Positions 31,947 through 39,932 of a stretch of 46,926 nucleotides of DNA are shown piece after piece. The stretch is from a virus. Each line of letters starts with the position of its first letter. Within the stretch, counting starts at the first letter, position 1. Made by a program: the position numbers and the translations under genes. Below the pieces are notes generated by a model. That model ran no database searches and was not told where the DNA came from. It saw nothing but the letters and a program-made list of their open reading frames with translations. The stretch is taken from positions 1 to 46,926 of IMG/VR virus record IMGVR_UViG_3300027513_000025; one strand, 5' to 3'.

Positions 31947-32122
31947 CCCCCGAGCAGGAGGAGGCGGCGATGCTGGCGGTCGCCTTCCCCAAGGCCATCA
32001 TCGGCACCGAGGCGGTGCAGCACGAGTACGTCTGTGATCCCGACCGCCCATGCGTGTGCAACACCGTCGTCTACCGGCTGGAGGCCGACGGCTGGATCGT
32101 GGTCAAGGGCACAGAGCAGTGA
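31943..32122 (+). CDS. Small hypothetical protein, 59 aa
   Basis: Acidic, with a CDPDRPCVC motif in the middle and a beta-like C-terminus (VVYRLEADGWIVVKG). ATGA overlap upstream and TGATG downstream. It may bind one metal ion. No family is recognised. Confidence 0.6.
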   Translation: MTPEQEEAAMLAVAFPKAIIGTEAVQHEYVCDPDRPCVCNTVVYRLEADGWIVVKGTEQ

Positions 32123-32487
32123 TGCTGCTGGTGACCGGCTCCCGCAAGTGGAAGAACGCACACCTGCTGCACGCCACCCTAGAGGAGCTGCACGCCCGCT
32201 ACGGCATCGTGGGCATCATCCATGGTGCGGCCATCGGAGCCGACTCCATGGCCGGGGCGTGGGCCCAGAGCAAGGGCCTGATCGAGATGACGGTGCCCTA
32301 CGCGGGGGCCTTCGGCAACCGGGGTGGCTCCGTCCGCAACCAGTGGATGGTGGACATCGTGAGTCTGTTCGATGCCCCGTTCTGTGTCGCGTTCCCGACA
32401 CCCGACGCCAGCGGCACGTGGGATTGCGTGCAGAAAGCCAAGGCCCGAGGCCTGCCTGTTCGGATCGTGAAAGGAGGCGTAGAGTAG
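32122..32487 (+). CDS. SLOG-family (DUF2493/YspA-like) nucleotide-binding protein, 121 aa
   Basis: A Rossmann-like SLOG domain: it opens MLLVTGSRKWKN, with the nucleotide-binding loop, then GIIHGAAIGADSMAGAWA, and ends with a typical VRIVKGG. Many phages and plasmids carry such single-domain SLOG proteins, thought to sense or process nucleotide-derived signals, although their phage role is not settled. TGATG coupling upstream. Confidence 0.8.
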   Translation: MLLVTGSRKWKNAHLLHATLEELHARYGIVGIIHGAAIGADSMAGAWAQSKGLIEMTVPYAGAFGNRGGSVRNQWMVDIVSLFDAPFCVAFPTPDASGTWDCVQKAKARGLPVRIVKGGVE

Positions 32488-32533
32488 GCGGTCCCGGGCA
32501 CCACACCACCCGACCACACGACGCGGAGACACG

Positions 32534-33451
32534 ATGCAACCTAGCGACCCTGATTGGGGCGATGACACCATCGTCGCCGTCTATATCGCCACCTTCGCAG
32601 CACGCCTCGACCTGTACGTGGCCAACGGTGCGGGCGTCCTGCGCGAGCCACTGGAACCGGACGTGGTGCGCCGCGCCATCAGCCACCACTACCCGGTCAG
32701 CGCCTACCTCGGCAGCGAGGATGGCCACACCCCGGTGGGGGCCATCGACTTCGACACCCCCGACGGGCTGGAGCAGGCGCACAAGGTGGCTGCCTTCCTC
32801 GATGACCAGCACGACATTCCCTCGCTGGTGTGCGAGTCCCGGCGCGGCGCTCACCTGTGGGTGGTCAGCCTCGATGAAGTGACCACCGGCCAGATGCACC
32901 GCATGCTGCGTGCGGCCATCGCACTGGCGCTCGATGACAAGACCGCACGTGATCCACTGGTCGAGATCTTCCCGCACATCGGTGACGGACTGGCGGTGGG
33001 CGCACTGCGTCTGCCCGGCATGCCGCACCACAAGACCCAGCAGGTCTACCCGATGTGGGACAGCCACAAGCAGGACGTGGAACCCGGCTTCCGCTCCCTG
33101 ATCGAGCGCACGCAGTTGACGACAGGGACCAGTATCAAGCGGCTGGCAGGTAGTCAAACCCCTCAGCTGCCTGCCAGCTATCCGAAGCACCGCACCCTCG
33201 GCAACTTCTTCGGCTTCCGCAAGCCGTACGACGGCCCCAACGTCAGCGCCAGCGAGGTACTGATCCAGCGTTGGGGCATTGCTAATGCCCGCCCGGGCAC
33301 CACCGTCAAGTGCCCGCTGCATGACGACCGCGTGCGCAGCCTGACGATCATGAAGGACGACAGCCGCGTGTACTGCGGCTCGCCCTCGTGCGGCCTCAAC
33401 AACGGTGGCCACGGGCTGGGCTCCATCCAACTGGAGAAGATCGCATCATGA
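32534..33451 (+). CDS. Archaeo-eukaryotic-type primase with zinc domain, 305 aa
   Basis: Primase or primase-polymerase of the AEP superfamily. The catalytic metal pair is visible in GAIDFDTPD (D72 and D74), and the nucleotide-contacting histidine in RRGAHLWVV (H107). A C-terminal zinc domain follows, with CPLH (from C260) and later CGSPSC. The RecA-fold helicase gene two positions downstream completes a primase/helicase replication module. GGAGACACG precedes the start. Because no phage DNA polymerase is seen, it may do more than priming, but that is conjecture. Confidence 0.8.
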   Translation: MQPSDPDWGDDTIVAVYIATFAARLDLYVANGAGVLREPLEPDVVRRAISHHYPVSAYLGSEDGHTPVGAIDFDTPDGLEQAHKVAAFLDDQHDIPSLVCESRRGAHLWVVSLDEVTTGQMHRMLRAAIALALDDKTARDPLVEIFPHIGDGLAVGALRLPGMPHHKTQQVYPMWDSHKQDVEPGFRSLIERTQLTTGTSIKRLAGSQTPQLPASYPKHRTLGNFFGFRKPYDGPNVSASEVLIQRWGIANARPGTTVKCPLHDDRVRSLTIMKDDSRVYCGSPSCGLNNGGHGLGSIQLEKIAS

Positions 33452-33705
33452 GCATCACCGACCAGATCCCCGAGCTGACCGAGGACAGCAAGCACTGCCC
33501 GATGTGCGGCCAAGCACTGGAGGCAACGTGGGACGAACACACCGAGTCACTGGAACTGACCGCACCCGGCATCCAGCGTGAACTGGCACGTGCACTGGAG
33601 CGCACCTGCACCGAGATGGGTTGGGCCATCCGCACCCAGAAGGGCGTGACCTTCGATCACGTGGCGTCTGCGTTGCTGGTGAGGCTCACGTCCGGCACAG
33701 GCTGA
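33448..33705 (+). CDS. Small zinc-knuckle protein, 85 aa
   Basis: CPMCGQALEATWDEH gives a CxxC near the N-terminus, and a helical C-terminal half (IQRELARALERTCTEMGW) follows. Sandwiched between primase and helicase with ATGA and TGATG overlaps, it is probably an accessory factor of the replication module. Family not recognised. Confidence 0.65.
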   Translation: MSITDQIPELTEDSKHCPMCGQALEATWDEHTESLELTAPGIQRELARALERTCTEMGWAIRTQKGVTFDHVASALLVRLTSGTG

Positions 33706-35003
33706 TGGACTCTCGACTGACGAGTACGGGCCTTGGATACCGTTACGTGCTGGGTGACGACTACGAGCCTGACCTGCTGACCATCGACGTGACCCAGATC
33801 CGCATGCGCAGCGGCAGCATGTACGCGCTGCTTGGCACCAGCACCCTGATCAACACAGCCCGCACCATCCCCAACACCAACAGCGTGCTGATTGCGGAGT
33901 GCTGGCTCCTCAGCGAGCGCAGCCGGAAGGACTACGCCACCGCACTGGAGCGCCTGATCCCGTCCCAAGGTGGTGCGGTCATCGACTTCTCGGCCATCCT
34001 CGAACAGCTGGCGCAGATGGTGGTCGAGGCCGAGAACACGCCGGTCGAAGTGGTCAGCCTGCGCAACACGGTCATTCCCACCTCGCCGACCCTGTTCCTG
34101 CTGGAGGGGCTGATCCCGGCAGGCAAGCCGACCATCCTGTACGGGGCGGGCGGGGTGGGCAAGAGCATCCTCGCCGCCACGCTGGCGGTGTGCGTGCAGA
34201 CCGGCACCGGCTTCCTGCACATGGCCGCACGCCAGCGCGAGGTCTTGTACCTCGATTGGGAAACCGACGAGGTGGACATCGCGGCCCGGGTACAAGCGGC
34301 GGCCCGAGGGTTGAAAGTCCCGATGCCGGAGGTCCGTTACTCCTCGTTGGTGCGGCCTATCGAGGATCGCATCAACCAGCTGGCGGCCTACATCGCCGAC
34401 AACGAGATCGGGCTGGTCATCATCGACAGTGTGGGCATGGCCATGAACAGCGCCAAGGATGGATCGGATGCCAGCGAAGGCGCGATCCGCTTCTTCCGGG
34501 CGCTGCGTGCGCTGGATTGTGCGGTCTTGGCCATTGACCACGTGAGCGGGGATGACATCCGCCGCCGGGCAACCGGCGCGGCAAAGCCGTACGGCTCGGT
34601 GTACAAGTGGAACTCGGCGCGCAACGCGTTTGAGTTGCGCGAACTGCGCTCACCCGACAGCCGTGGATCGCACCTGACGCTGGTGCATCGCAAGTCGAAC
34701 CTCGGGCCGTACATGCCCGAGCAGCACATACGGCTGGAGTGGACCAACAGCGGGGCCTTCTTCTATCCCGAGGCCATGGCCGCACCAACCACTCGTGCTC
34801 CGCTGACTGAGCAGATCCTCGACGTGCTAGCCACCGGCCCAGCCACCGCCAATCGACTTGCCGACCTGCTCAGTGACGAGGAGGTGACGTACGGCGAACT
34901 GGACATTCGACGTGCGGCCAAGGCCCTGCTGGGTGAGAACAAGTTATCCACATCAGCCGACGGCACGCTGCGAATCGTTGTGCAAACGGTGGATAACGTG
35001 TAA
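33705..35003 (+). CDS. RepA/DnaB-like RecA-fold helicase ATPase, 432 aa
   Basis: A RecA-fold ATPase close to phage RepA-type helicases (AAA_25). Walker A GAGGVGKS is at 147-154, and Walker B GLVIIDSV has D241. Following motifs include VLYLDWETDE and AIDHVSGDD. The C-terminal 90 residues look like a winged helix (LDVLATGPATANRLADLL). The N-terminal 110 residues are a separate domain. Together with the primase it would open and prime the phage DNA. It is the last gene of the early region, followed by the bidirectional terminator. Confidence 0.8.
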   Translation: MDSRLTSTGLGYRYVLGDDYEPDLLTIDVTQIRMRSGSMYALLGTSTLINTARTIPNTNSVLIAECWLLSERSRKDYATALERLIPSQGGAVIDFSAILEQLAQMVVEAENTPVEVVSLRNTVIPTSPTLFLLEGLIPAGKPTILYGAGGVGKSILAATLAVCVQTGTGFLHMAARQREVLYLDWETDEVDIAARVQAAARGLKVPMPEVRYSSLVRPIEDRINQLAAYIADNEIGLVIIDSVGMAMNSAKDGSDASEGAIRFFRALRALDCAVLAIDHVSGDDIRRRATGAAKPYGSVYKWNSARNAFELRELRSPDSRGSHLTLVHRKSNLGPYMPEQHIRLEWTNSGAFFYPEAMAAPTTRAPLTEQILDVLATGPATANRLADLLSDEEVTYGELDIRRAAKALLGENKLSTSADGTLRIVVQTVDNV

Positions 35004-35060
35004 CTTCTCAGCTGACGCCAAGGTCTGCGTGTCTCCGTGGTGTGGTGTCAGTGAACGGCA

Positions 35061-35087
35061 AAGCCCCCGGCTCATCACCGGGGGCTT
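35061..35087. terminator. Bidirectional transcription terminator
   Basis: AAGCCCCCGG and CCGGGGGCTT form a perfect 10-bp stem around CTCATCA, with A- and T-flanks on each side. It lies in the 111-base gap between the convergent early (plus) and late (minus) gene ends, so it can stop transcription from both directions. Confidence 0.85.
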
Positions 35088-35114
35088 CGTCGTAGGACAG
35101 ACGAGGAGAGGCGG

Positions 35115-35537
35115 TTACTCGTCGTCCTTCTTGTCGGCCTTGGCAGCAGGCCCGCCGTTGTTCTTCTCGGCTGCCTCCTCCTGCTCCTCCGGCGTCTTGC
35201 TCATGTCGGGAATGTTCTCGACCAGCGTGCCGAGTGACTGCGGCTCGCCCTCCTTGGGCGGCACGTACTCGGCGGACACGGTGGTGTTGTGCGGCTTCTC
35301 GGAGCCAGCCGACTGAGCTGCGACGGAGGTGCCCGCGCCGGTCAGCGCTTCCTGCTGCTCAGGCGAGACGGTCTTCATCGCCGCCGGAATGTAGGTGGTG
35401 CCACCCTCGTCGGTGACCCCGACCTTCTCCACCATGTCCTCGGCTGGCTTGGGCGCAGCCTCGTTGGCGGTGGTGGTGGCCGACTTGGTGCCGCTGGTGG
35501 GCTTCTGCTCCGTCGCCTTGGTCTGCTCCGTCGTCAC
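35115..35537 (-). CDS. Acidic low-complexity protein, 140 aa
   Basis: The GTG at 35537 is preceded by AGAAGGAG at good spacing; a longer upstream frame lacks this. The product is Thr/Ala/Glu/Lys-rich and probably disordered, with PEEQEEAAEKNNGGPAAK near the end and a charged KKDDE tail. It is the last gene of late block 2. Function unknown; low-complexity acidic proteins can be virion linkers or chaperones. Confidence 0.7.
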   Translation of the reverse strand: MTTEQTKATEQKPTSGTKSATTTANEAAPKPAEDMVEKVGVTDEGGTTYIPAAMKTVSPEQQEALTGAGTSVAAQSAGSEKPHNTTVSAEYVPPKEGEPQSLGTLVENIPDMSKTPEEQEEAAEKNNGGPAAKADKKDDE

Positions 35538-35605
35538 GGGATCTCCTTCTCGAAGTGGATGTCGGGATGTCAATGGTGCGGCCATCATACGGCGGCCCGT
35601 CCAGC

Positions 35606-35677
35606 TCAGAGCTGTCCGAACAGCCACATGGCGATCAGTGCGGCCAGCATGCCAATCATGATCAGCAGCAGCATCAT
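35606..35677 (-). CDS. Possible 23-residue membrane peptide
   Basis: MMLLLIMIGMLAALIAMW plus FGQL is one hydrophobic helix. Its ATG overlaps the stop of the 46-residue gene as TGATG. Coupling supports it, but the length makes the call tentative. The same bases end a longer alternative frame beginning at 35824. Confidence 0.4.
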   Translation of the reverse strand: MMLLLIMIGMLAALIAMWLFGQL

Positions 35678-35817
35678 CAGGTCAGCAGGCTGAGAACCCA
35701 CAGTGCGAGGCCGAGCCAGCCGAGGTGGGGCTGGCTTGGGAGGTTGACCCAGCCACGGATCGTCTCGATCAGGAAGCAGATCAACGCGCCGATCAGGAGA
35801 AGTTGGTCCGTCGTCAT
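35677..35817 (-). CDS. Small two-helix membrane protein, 46 aa
   Basis: Preceded by a strong GGAGGGTG site, it encodes two short hydrophobic helices (LLLIGALICFLIETI and WLGLALWVLSLL) joined by a polar turn (NLPSQPH). It directly follows the endolysin gene and is a plausible second holin, antiholin or spanin-like accessory. A competing 72-residue frame has no comparable ribosome site. Confidence 0.6.
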   Translation of the reverse strand: MTTDQLLLIGALICFLIETIRGWVNLPSQPHLGWLGLALWVLSLLT

Positions 35818-35844
35818 CGCTCACCCTCCACGCTACGTCCTGTT

Positions 35845-36768
35845 CTAGCTAGCGCCATATCGCTTGGCCGCCACCTTGGCTGCCTCCAGCACGGCATCCG
35901 CGCCCTGCGTCTGGCCCGCCTTGGTGGCGGCTGTCACGTTGGGTGAGCCGACGATACGCGGCCCGGGGTTGGTGAGCCCGCCGCGCGCGATGGTCAGCGC
36001 CTCGTGCTTGGTGCCGTAGTCCAGCAGGCGCACGTCATTGCCGTCGATGGTGCCCTCGGCGATGGTCTTGACGCGCTCCTTGGCAGAGAAGTAGCCGGTG
36101 GTGCCATCCGGTCGGGTGAAGGTCGAGGCCTTACCGGGAACGGTGTCCCACTCCTGCGTCACGATGGGGGTGCGAAAGATCATGTCGTCAGCCGAGCCTC
36201 CTCCTGCTGCCTGATTCTGCGCGAGGCGTGGCCATGGATCGACCCGCGTGCCGTTGTAGGTGGTGTCGAAGTGTAGGTGCGGGCCAGTCACCCAGCCGGT
36301 CGAGTCCAGCGTGCCCAGCTGCTGACCCTTGCTGACGGTCTGGCCGACCCGCACATCGAGCCGGTTCATGTGCGCGTAGCCACTGGTCCAGCCGCCACCG
36401 TGGTTGATGCGCACGATGCCCGCACCACCCGAGCCGCTGTCGAACAAGGACTGGTACACGGTGCCGGGGTCGATGGCGATGATCGGATCACCAGCCGGTC
36501 CACCGTTGTCGATGTCCAGCCCGTCATGCGTCCCGTACTGCGGCAGCGAACCGTCGCCGAAGGCACGGGTGACCACGAAGCGGCTGATCGGATCGGGCTG
36601 GCCGGGTGGACCGATGCGACCCTTGACCGGGTTGCCGAACGAGGCCAGTGGAGCCGGGCTGCGGGTGCTCCCGATGTTGGGGATAGTGCGCCCTGCCGGT
36701 GCGTCCGGGTGGTCGGGGTCGATGTCAGGGAAGGTCGGTAGCTCGTCAGGCGGGAAAGTCACGGTCAC
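35845..36768 (-). CDS. M23-family endolysin (LytM-like peptidase), 307 aa
   Basis: Zinc endopeptidase that cuts peptidoglycan cross-links for lysis. The M23 core shows THDGLDID (H81 and D85 as ligands), then YAHMNRLDVRVGQTVSKG, and GPHLHFD with the ligand H166. The C-terminal third (about 200-307) may be a cell-wall-binding part. No signal peptide is seen, so export would need the holin. The GTG start overlaps the holin-candidate stop by four bases; a TAGACT hexamer seven bases upstream may give a separate leaderless transcript. Confidence 0.85.
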   Translation of the reverse strand: MTVTFPPDELPTFPDIDPDHPDAPAGRTIPNIGSTRSPAPLASFGNPVKGRIGPPGQPDPISRFVVTRAFGDGSLPQYGTHDGLDIDNGGPAGDPIIAIDPGTVYQSLFDSGSGGAGIVRINHGGGWTSGYAHMNRLDVRVGQTVSKGQQLGTLDSTGWVTGPHLHFDTTYNGTRVDPWPRLAQNQAAGGGSADDMIFRTPIVTQEWDTVPGKASTFTRPDGTTGYFSAKERVKTIAEGTIDGNDVRLLDYGTKHEALTIARGGLTNPGPRIVGSPNVTAATKAGQTQGADAVLEAAKVAAKRYGAS

Positions 36769-37034
36769 GAGTCCGAGTCTACGTCATCGTCTTCGTCATC
36801 CCGGGGTGCGCGGGGTGGCCTGCGCCCGCTGGCGTTCATACCCATGTAGGCGGCTAGGATGGCCACCAGCCCGCCTCCGATGGCAGACAGCAGTTGACCC
36901 TGTGCTTCGCTGATGGGCGGCGTCCTTGGCCCTGCCACGAGCAGCATGGTGCCCGCCCAGCCGAGCCCGAGCGCGGCGGCGATGAGGACGATGGCCCATC
37001 CGGTGTAGTCCCAGCGGTGGCGCATGCGGCTCAT
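36765..37034 (-). CDS. Holin candidate, two-helix membrane protein, 89 aa
   Basis: The ATG at 37034 is chosen because it overlaps the previous stop (ATGA); an upstream frame extension is Arg/Gly-rich and unlikely. Two hydrophobic helices (WAIVLIAAALGLGWAGTMLL and LLSAIGGGLVAILAAYMG) are followed by a highly charged C-terminus (RDDEDDDVDSDS). This topology, and the place immediately before the endolysin, make it the best holin candidate. Confidence 0.7.
   Translation of the reverse strand: MSRMRHRWDYTGWAIVLIAAALGLGWAGTMLLVAGPRTPPISEAQGQLLSAIGGGLVAILAAYMGMNASGRRPPRAPRDDEDDDVDSDS
36776..36781 (-). promoter_or_regulatory. Possible leaderless promoter -10 box for the endolysin (TAGACT)
   Basis: Minus-strand TAGACT is followed by seven bases and then the endolysin GTG at 36768. 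It lies inside the end of the holin-candidate gene. The same hexamer and similar spacing occur at 18770 and 19266. It may be chance, since the endolysin is also coupled to the gene upstream. Confidence 0.35.
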
Positions 37035-37132
37035 TGTGCCGCGAGTTCCAGCGCCAGCCCGACCGCGATGATGGCCAGTACCACGACGGCCCCGACCAGC
37101 CACAGCACCTCAGTGTCGGTCAGGTGGATCAT
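37031..37132 (-). CDS. Tiny single-pass membrane peptide, 33 aa
   Basis: A short polar start (MIHLTDTEV) leads into one hydrophobic helix (LWLVGAVVVLAIIAVGLAL) and a short end. It overlaps both neighbours by ATGA, between a 121-residue gene and the holin candidate. Position in the lysis cassette suggests a lysis-timing role, for example antiholin, by inference. Confidence 0.6.
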   Translation of the reverse strand: MIHLTDTEVLWLVGAVVVLAIIAVGLALELAAQ

Positions 37133-37494
37133 GCGTCTTGCTGGTCGCGCCGGATGTACTCGATCACGTCAGCCAGCGCGTGGGCCGTGCGCTGCCGGAA
37201 CTCGGCTGTCGTCCACGAGGTCATCGTGCCGTCGCGCTCCGCATCGCGGTAGGCCTTGAGGTGGTCCTTGTGCGGCCTGAGTTCAGGCGGCACGTACACG
37301 TACTCACCGCGTGCCGCCGTCGGCTCGAACCCCTCCAGTGCGGCCTCGATCTCAGCATCGCTATCGGTGGTCGAAGCGATGTGCATGGCGTCGCCAATGA
37401 CGCTGGTGCTGACCTCGCCGACACCATGCTCGATCAGCCACGTGCTGACCTCGACTCCATCCGCATCGGCAAGGTCAGAACGAATGACTGTCAC
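37129..37494 (-). CDS. Hypothetical protein, 121 aa
   Basis: A GTG start overlapping the stop of the fibre gene by four bases. The product is acidic, with a beta-like N-terminus (GVEVSTWLIEHGVGEVS) and a helical C-terminus (RTAHALADVIEYIRRD). It links the tail-fibre and lysis genes. No family is recognised. It could be a fibre chaperone or an accessory lysis protein. Confidence 0.7.
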   Translation of the reverse strand: MTVIRSDLADADGVEVSTWLIEHGVGEVSTSVIGDAMHIASTTDSDAEIEAALEGFEPTAARGEYVYVPPELRPHKDHLKAYRDAERDGTMTSWTTAEFRQRTAHALADVIEYIRRDQQDA

Positions 37495-39932
37495 AGCTCA
37501 GTCCAGTAGCCAATCACGCGGACGTAGTAGGTCAGCGTGGCAGCCGATCCCTGAGTGGCTCGCACGGTGTACTGCATCTGGCGGTTGTTTGTACCACCCG
37601 TTGTGATCAGGAACAAAGATGCAGTCAACGTCGCTGTCGTCGCATACACGATAGCGCCAACCCCACCTCCGCCCCAGTTCTGAACGTAGACATACGAGCC
37701 CGACACAGCCACCGAGGACTGGCCCAAGATGCCCCCGACGATGGCCTTGACCCCAGTGGTCGGCAGCACCGTTATCTCTGGTGAACTGGCGGGCACTTCC
37801 ACGTTGCTGGTGGTGGTCGCGGCGCTGGCTACGTTGTAGATGGGGATGAGCGGGATGTAGCGCAGGCGGCTCACCAGCTGATCCAGCTCGGCAGTGCGGC
37901 CATCAGTGGTGCGCAGGCGCATGATGCCACCCGCGCTGGCATCGACCTGCACGCCACCGGCATCGACCACCGCACCCGCACCCAGCAGGCCGGGCACCCA
38001 CGGCGAGGCCACCCGGCCCGGCTCCAGCTTGAGGCCATCGAACAGTGCGGCTGTGCCGACCGCACCGGTGACTTGTGCGGCCACGTACACCTGCGTCCGT
38101 GGGCCCGAGTTCCAGTACGTCCCGGTCATGGTCATGAACGACTGATCGGCGGTCACCCCACCAGTGCCGCTGATGGCCGCACCAGCTGCGCTGTCAGCCA
38201 CGATGATCTGGGCTCCCGAGTTGCCGATGCTCAGGATGCGGCCCTGCAGGATGTAGTCGGTATCCGGCTCGACATCCACCAGCTCGTATACCCGGCGCGT
38301 GCCGCCGCTGCCCTCGATGCGCAGCGACTGGGTGCCGAACACCTTGGCCGAGGCCTCGATGGAGGCACCGATGCTGGCCAGTGGACTGGGCTGCCACAGG
38401 TCAGGCTGCACCACACCCAGCGTGGTGTTGATGGTGATGCCATCCAGCGCGGGCGTGCTGGCCGCACTACCCCAGCCGAACAGCCAGACGCGGTAGAACA
38501 ACCACTGCCGCTTGGTGACGCTGGCCAGCGACGAACGCCACGGATCAGTCGGCAGTGCGGAGCTGGTATTGGAGTTGTATTCGAGGGTGACGGCTTGGTT
38601 GGCCGCAGTGTTGGTAACCACCGTGACCGCACCGTAGGCGGTTGGCACGCTGCCCAGATCCTTGCGATAGATGGCCACCGCCCAGCGCATGCGCACCCGC
38701 CGCGCCGTTGTCCACAGGCTCCACTCCATCCCGTCGAACACGCGGACCCGGGCCCAGTAGTAACTGCCCTCCACGAAGGTGGCCGCACAGGCCCGTTCCT
38801 TGGCGCTGCTGGTGATCTCACCCGAGCCGTAGAACAGTGCGCCCTGCACCCCGGCGCTGTCGCTGTAGATCTCGACCTGATACTTGGTCTGGGCTTGGCC
38901 GTCGGCGTCGCTATAGCCCCATCGCACCATCATGTAGGGGCTGGCCTGACCGGCACCGGCCACGTAGTACGGGGTGGCGATGCCGGGACTGCCGACCGGT
39001 TCGGTCAGGGTGGCAACCGGCAGCGAGTTGACGAAGAAACTGGACGAGTTGTAGGGCACATTCCACGGGCCCCACAGGCCAGATGGATCACGGGTGCGTA
39101 CCCGCCAGAAGTAACGAGGCCCACGGGCAAGGGCCGTACCGACCACAACCTGCGTATTGCTGCTGACTACCTGACCCGATGCCCACACCGGCGAGGCGAA
39201 GGAGTTGCTGTCGGCATCGACCTGCACCTCGTAGGCGCTCTGCGCGTCACCGTCGGGGTCGTTGTGCGTCCAGTCCAGCGTGGGGGTCAGGGTATTGACG
39301 ACGACGCCGCCGATTGGGCTGGCAAGGGAGGCCGTGGTGGGTGCGACGTTGGTGGTGTAGTCGATCCAGATGTAGGGAGCCTTGCCGCTGGAGCGGCGCG
39401 AGTAGAACTCCTTGCCATAGGCGGCATTGCTCTCACTGGTGGCGTTGATGAGCAGGATGCCGTAGACGGTGCTGCCCGCCTTCCACGCCCGAACAATGCC
39501 GGTGATGGGGATGTACACCCACGTGCCATCGCCACCATCGTCAACGTTGGCGAAGTCGCCAGCCACCAGCGCCGCGTAGTTGGCCTCGACCAGACTGGAG
39601 GACGCGCCCGAGTTCCACGTCTCGTCGGTGGCGGTGCTGCCGCCGCTGGCCTCGCTCCAGTCCGCCGTCTTGCGATGGGCGTAGATGGTGGCGGTGCTGG
39701 TGCCCTTGGCGTGGTAACCGGCGGCAGTGTGGCGGTACAGGTACAGGCGCGCCTCGGTGATGGCCACCATGCCGCTGAGATTGACCGATGCCCCCAGCAG
39801 CACCCGGGTGGCCCATGTCAGGCCGGTGCCCGCCGCCCAGCGCCCAACTGGCAGGTGCAGGTCACCGGCATTGGCCTCGCTGCTCAGGTTGACTGGCAGG
39901 TTCTCATTGACGGGGTAGGTGGCGGTGGCCAT
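37491..39932 (-). CDS. Tail fibre / receptor-binding protein, 813 aa
   Basis: A modular adhesin. Residues 1-205 resemble a DNRLRE domain (aromatic beta-sandwich, starting MATATYPVNENLPVN). Two fibronectin-like modules follow at about 205-410 (TPTLDWTHNDPDGDAQSAY and a similar repeat). A carbohydrate-binding-like domain lies at about 505-660 (SLRIEGSGGTRRVYELVD). The C-terminal 130 residues are beta-rich and Ser/Thr/Val-rich, like a fibre tip. It is expected to bind a cell-surface glycan. Coupled to the hub gene by TGATG. Confidence 0.75.
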   Translation of the reverse strand: MATATYPVNENLPVNLSSEANAGDLHLPVGRWAAGTGLTWATRVLLGASVNLSGMVAITEARLYLYRHTAAGYHAKGTSTATIYAHRKTADWSEASGGSTATDETWNSGASSSLVEANYAALVAGDFANVDDGGDGTWVYIPITGIVRAWKAGSTVYGILLINATSESNAAYGKEFYSRRSSGKAPYIWIDYTTNVAPTTASLASPIGGVVVNTLTPTLDWTHNDPDGDAQSAYEVQVDADSNSFASPVWASGQVVSSNTQVVVGTALARGPRYFWRVRTRDPSGLWGPWNVPYNSSSFFVNSLPVATLTEPVGSPGIATPYYVAGAGQASPYMMVRWGYSDADGQAQTKYQVEIYSDSAGVQGALFYGSGEITSSAKERACAATFVEGSYYWARVRVFDGMEWSLWTTARRVRMRWAVAIYRKDLGSVPTAYGAVTVVTNTAANQAVTLEYNSNTSSALPTDPWRSSLASVTKRQWLFYRVWLFGWGSAASTPALDGITINTTLGVVQPDLWQPSPLASIGASIEASAKVFGTQSLRIEGSGGTRRVYELVDVEPDTDYILQGRILSIGNSGAQIIVADSAAGAAISGTGGVTADQSFMTMTGTYWNSGPRTQVYVAAQVTGAVGTAALFDGLKLEPGRVASPWVPGLLGAGAVVDAGGVQVDASAGGIMRLRTTDGRTAELDQLVSRLRYIPLIPIYNVASAATTTSNVEVPASSPEITVLPTTGVKAIVGGILGQSSVAVSGSYVYVQNWGGGGVGAIVYATTATLTASLFLITTGGTNNRQMQYTVRATQGSAATLTYYVRVIGYWTEL

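Noticed and set aside
35606-35824. 72-residue frame covering both small membrane genes after the endolysin
   Set aside because: A 46-residue two-helix product with strong GGAGGGTG site and a TGATG-coupled 23-residue product explain the region better. The Arg/Pro-rich N-terminus of the longer frame looks like an out-of-frame reading.
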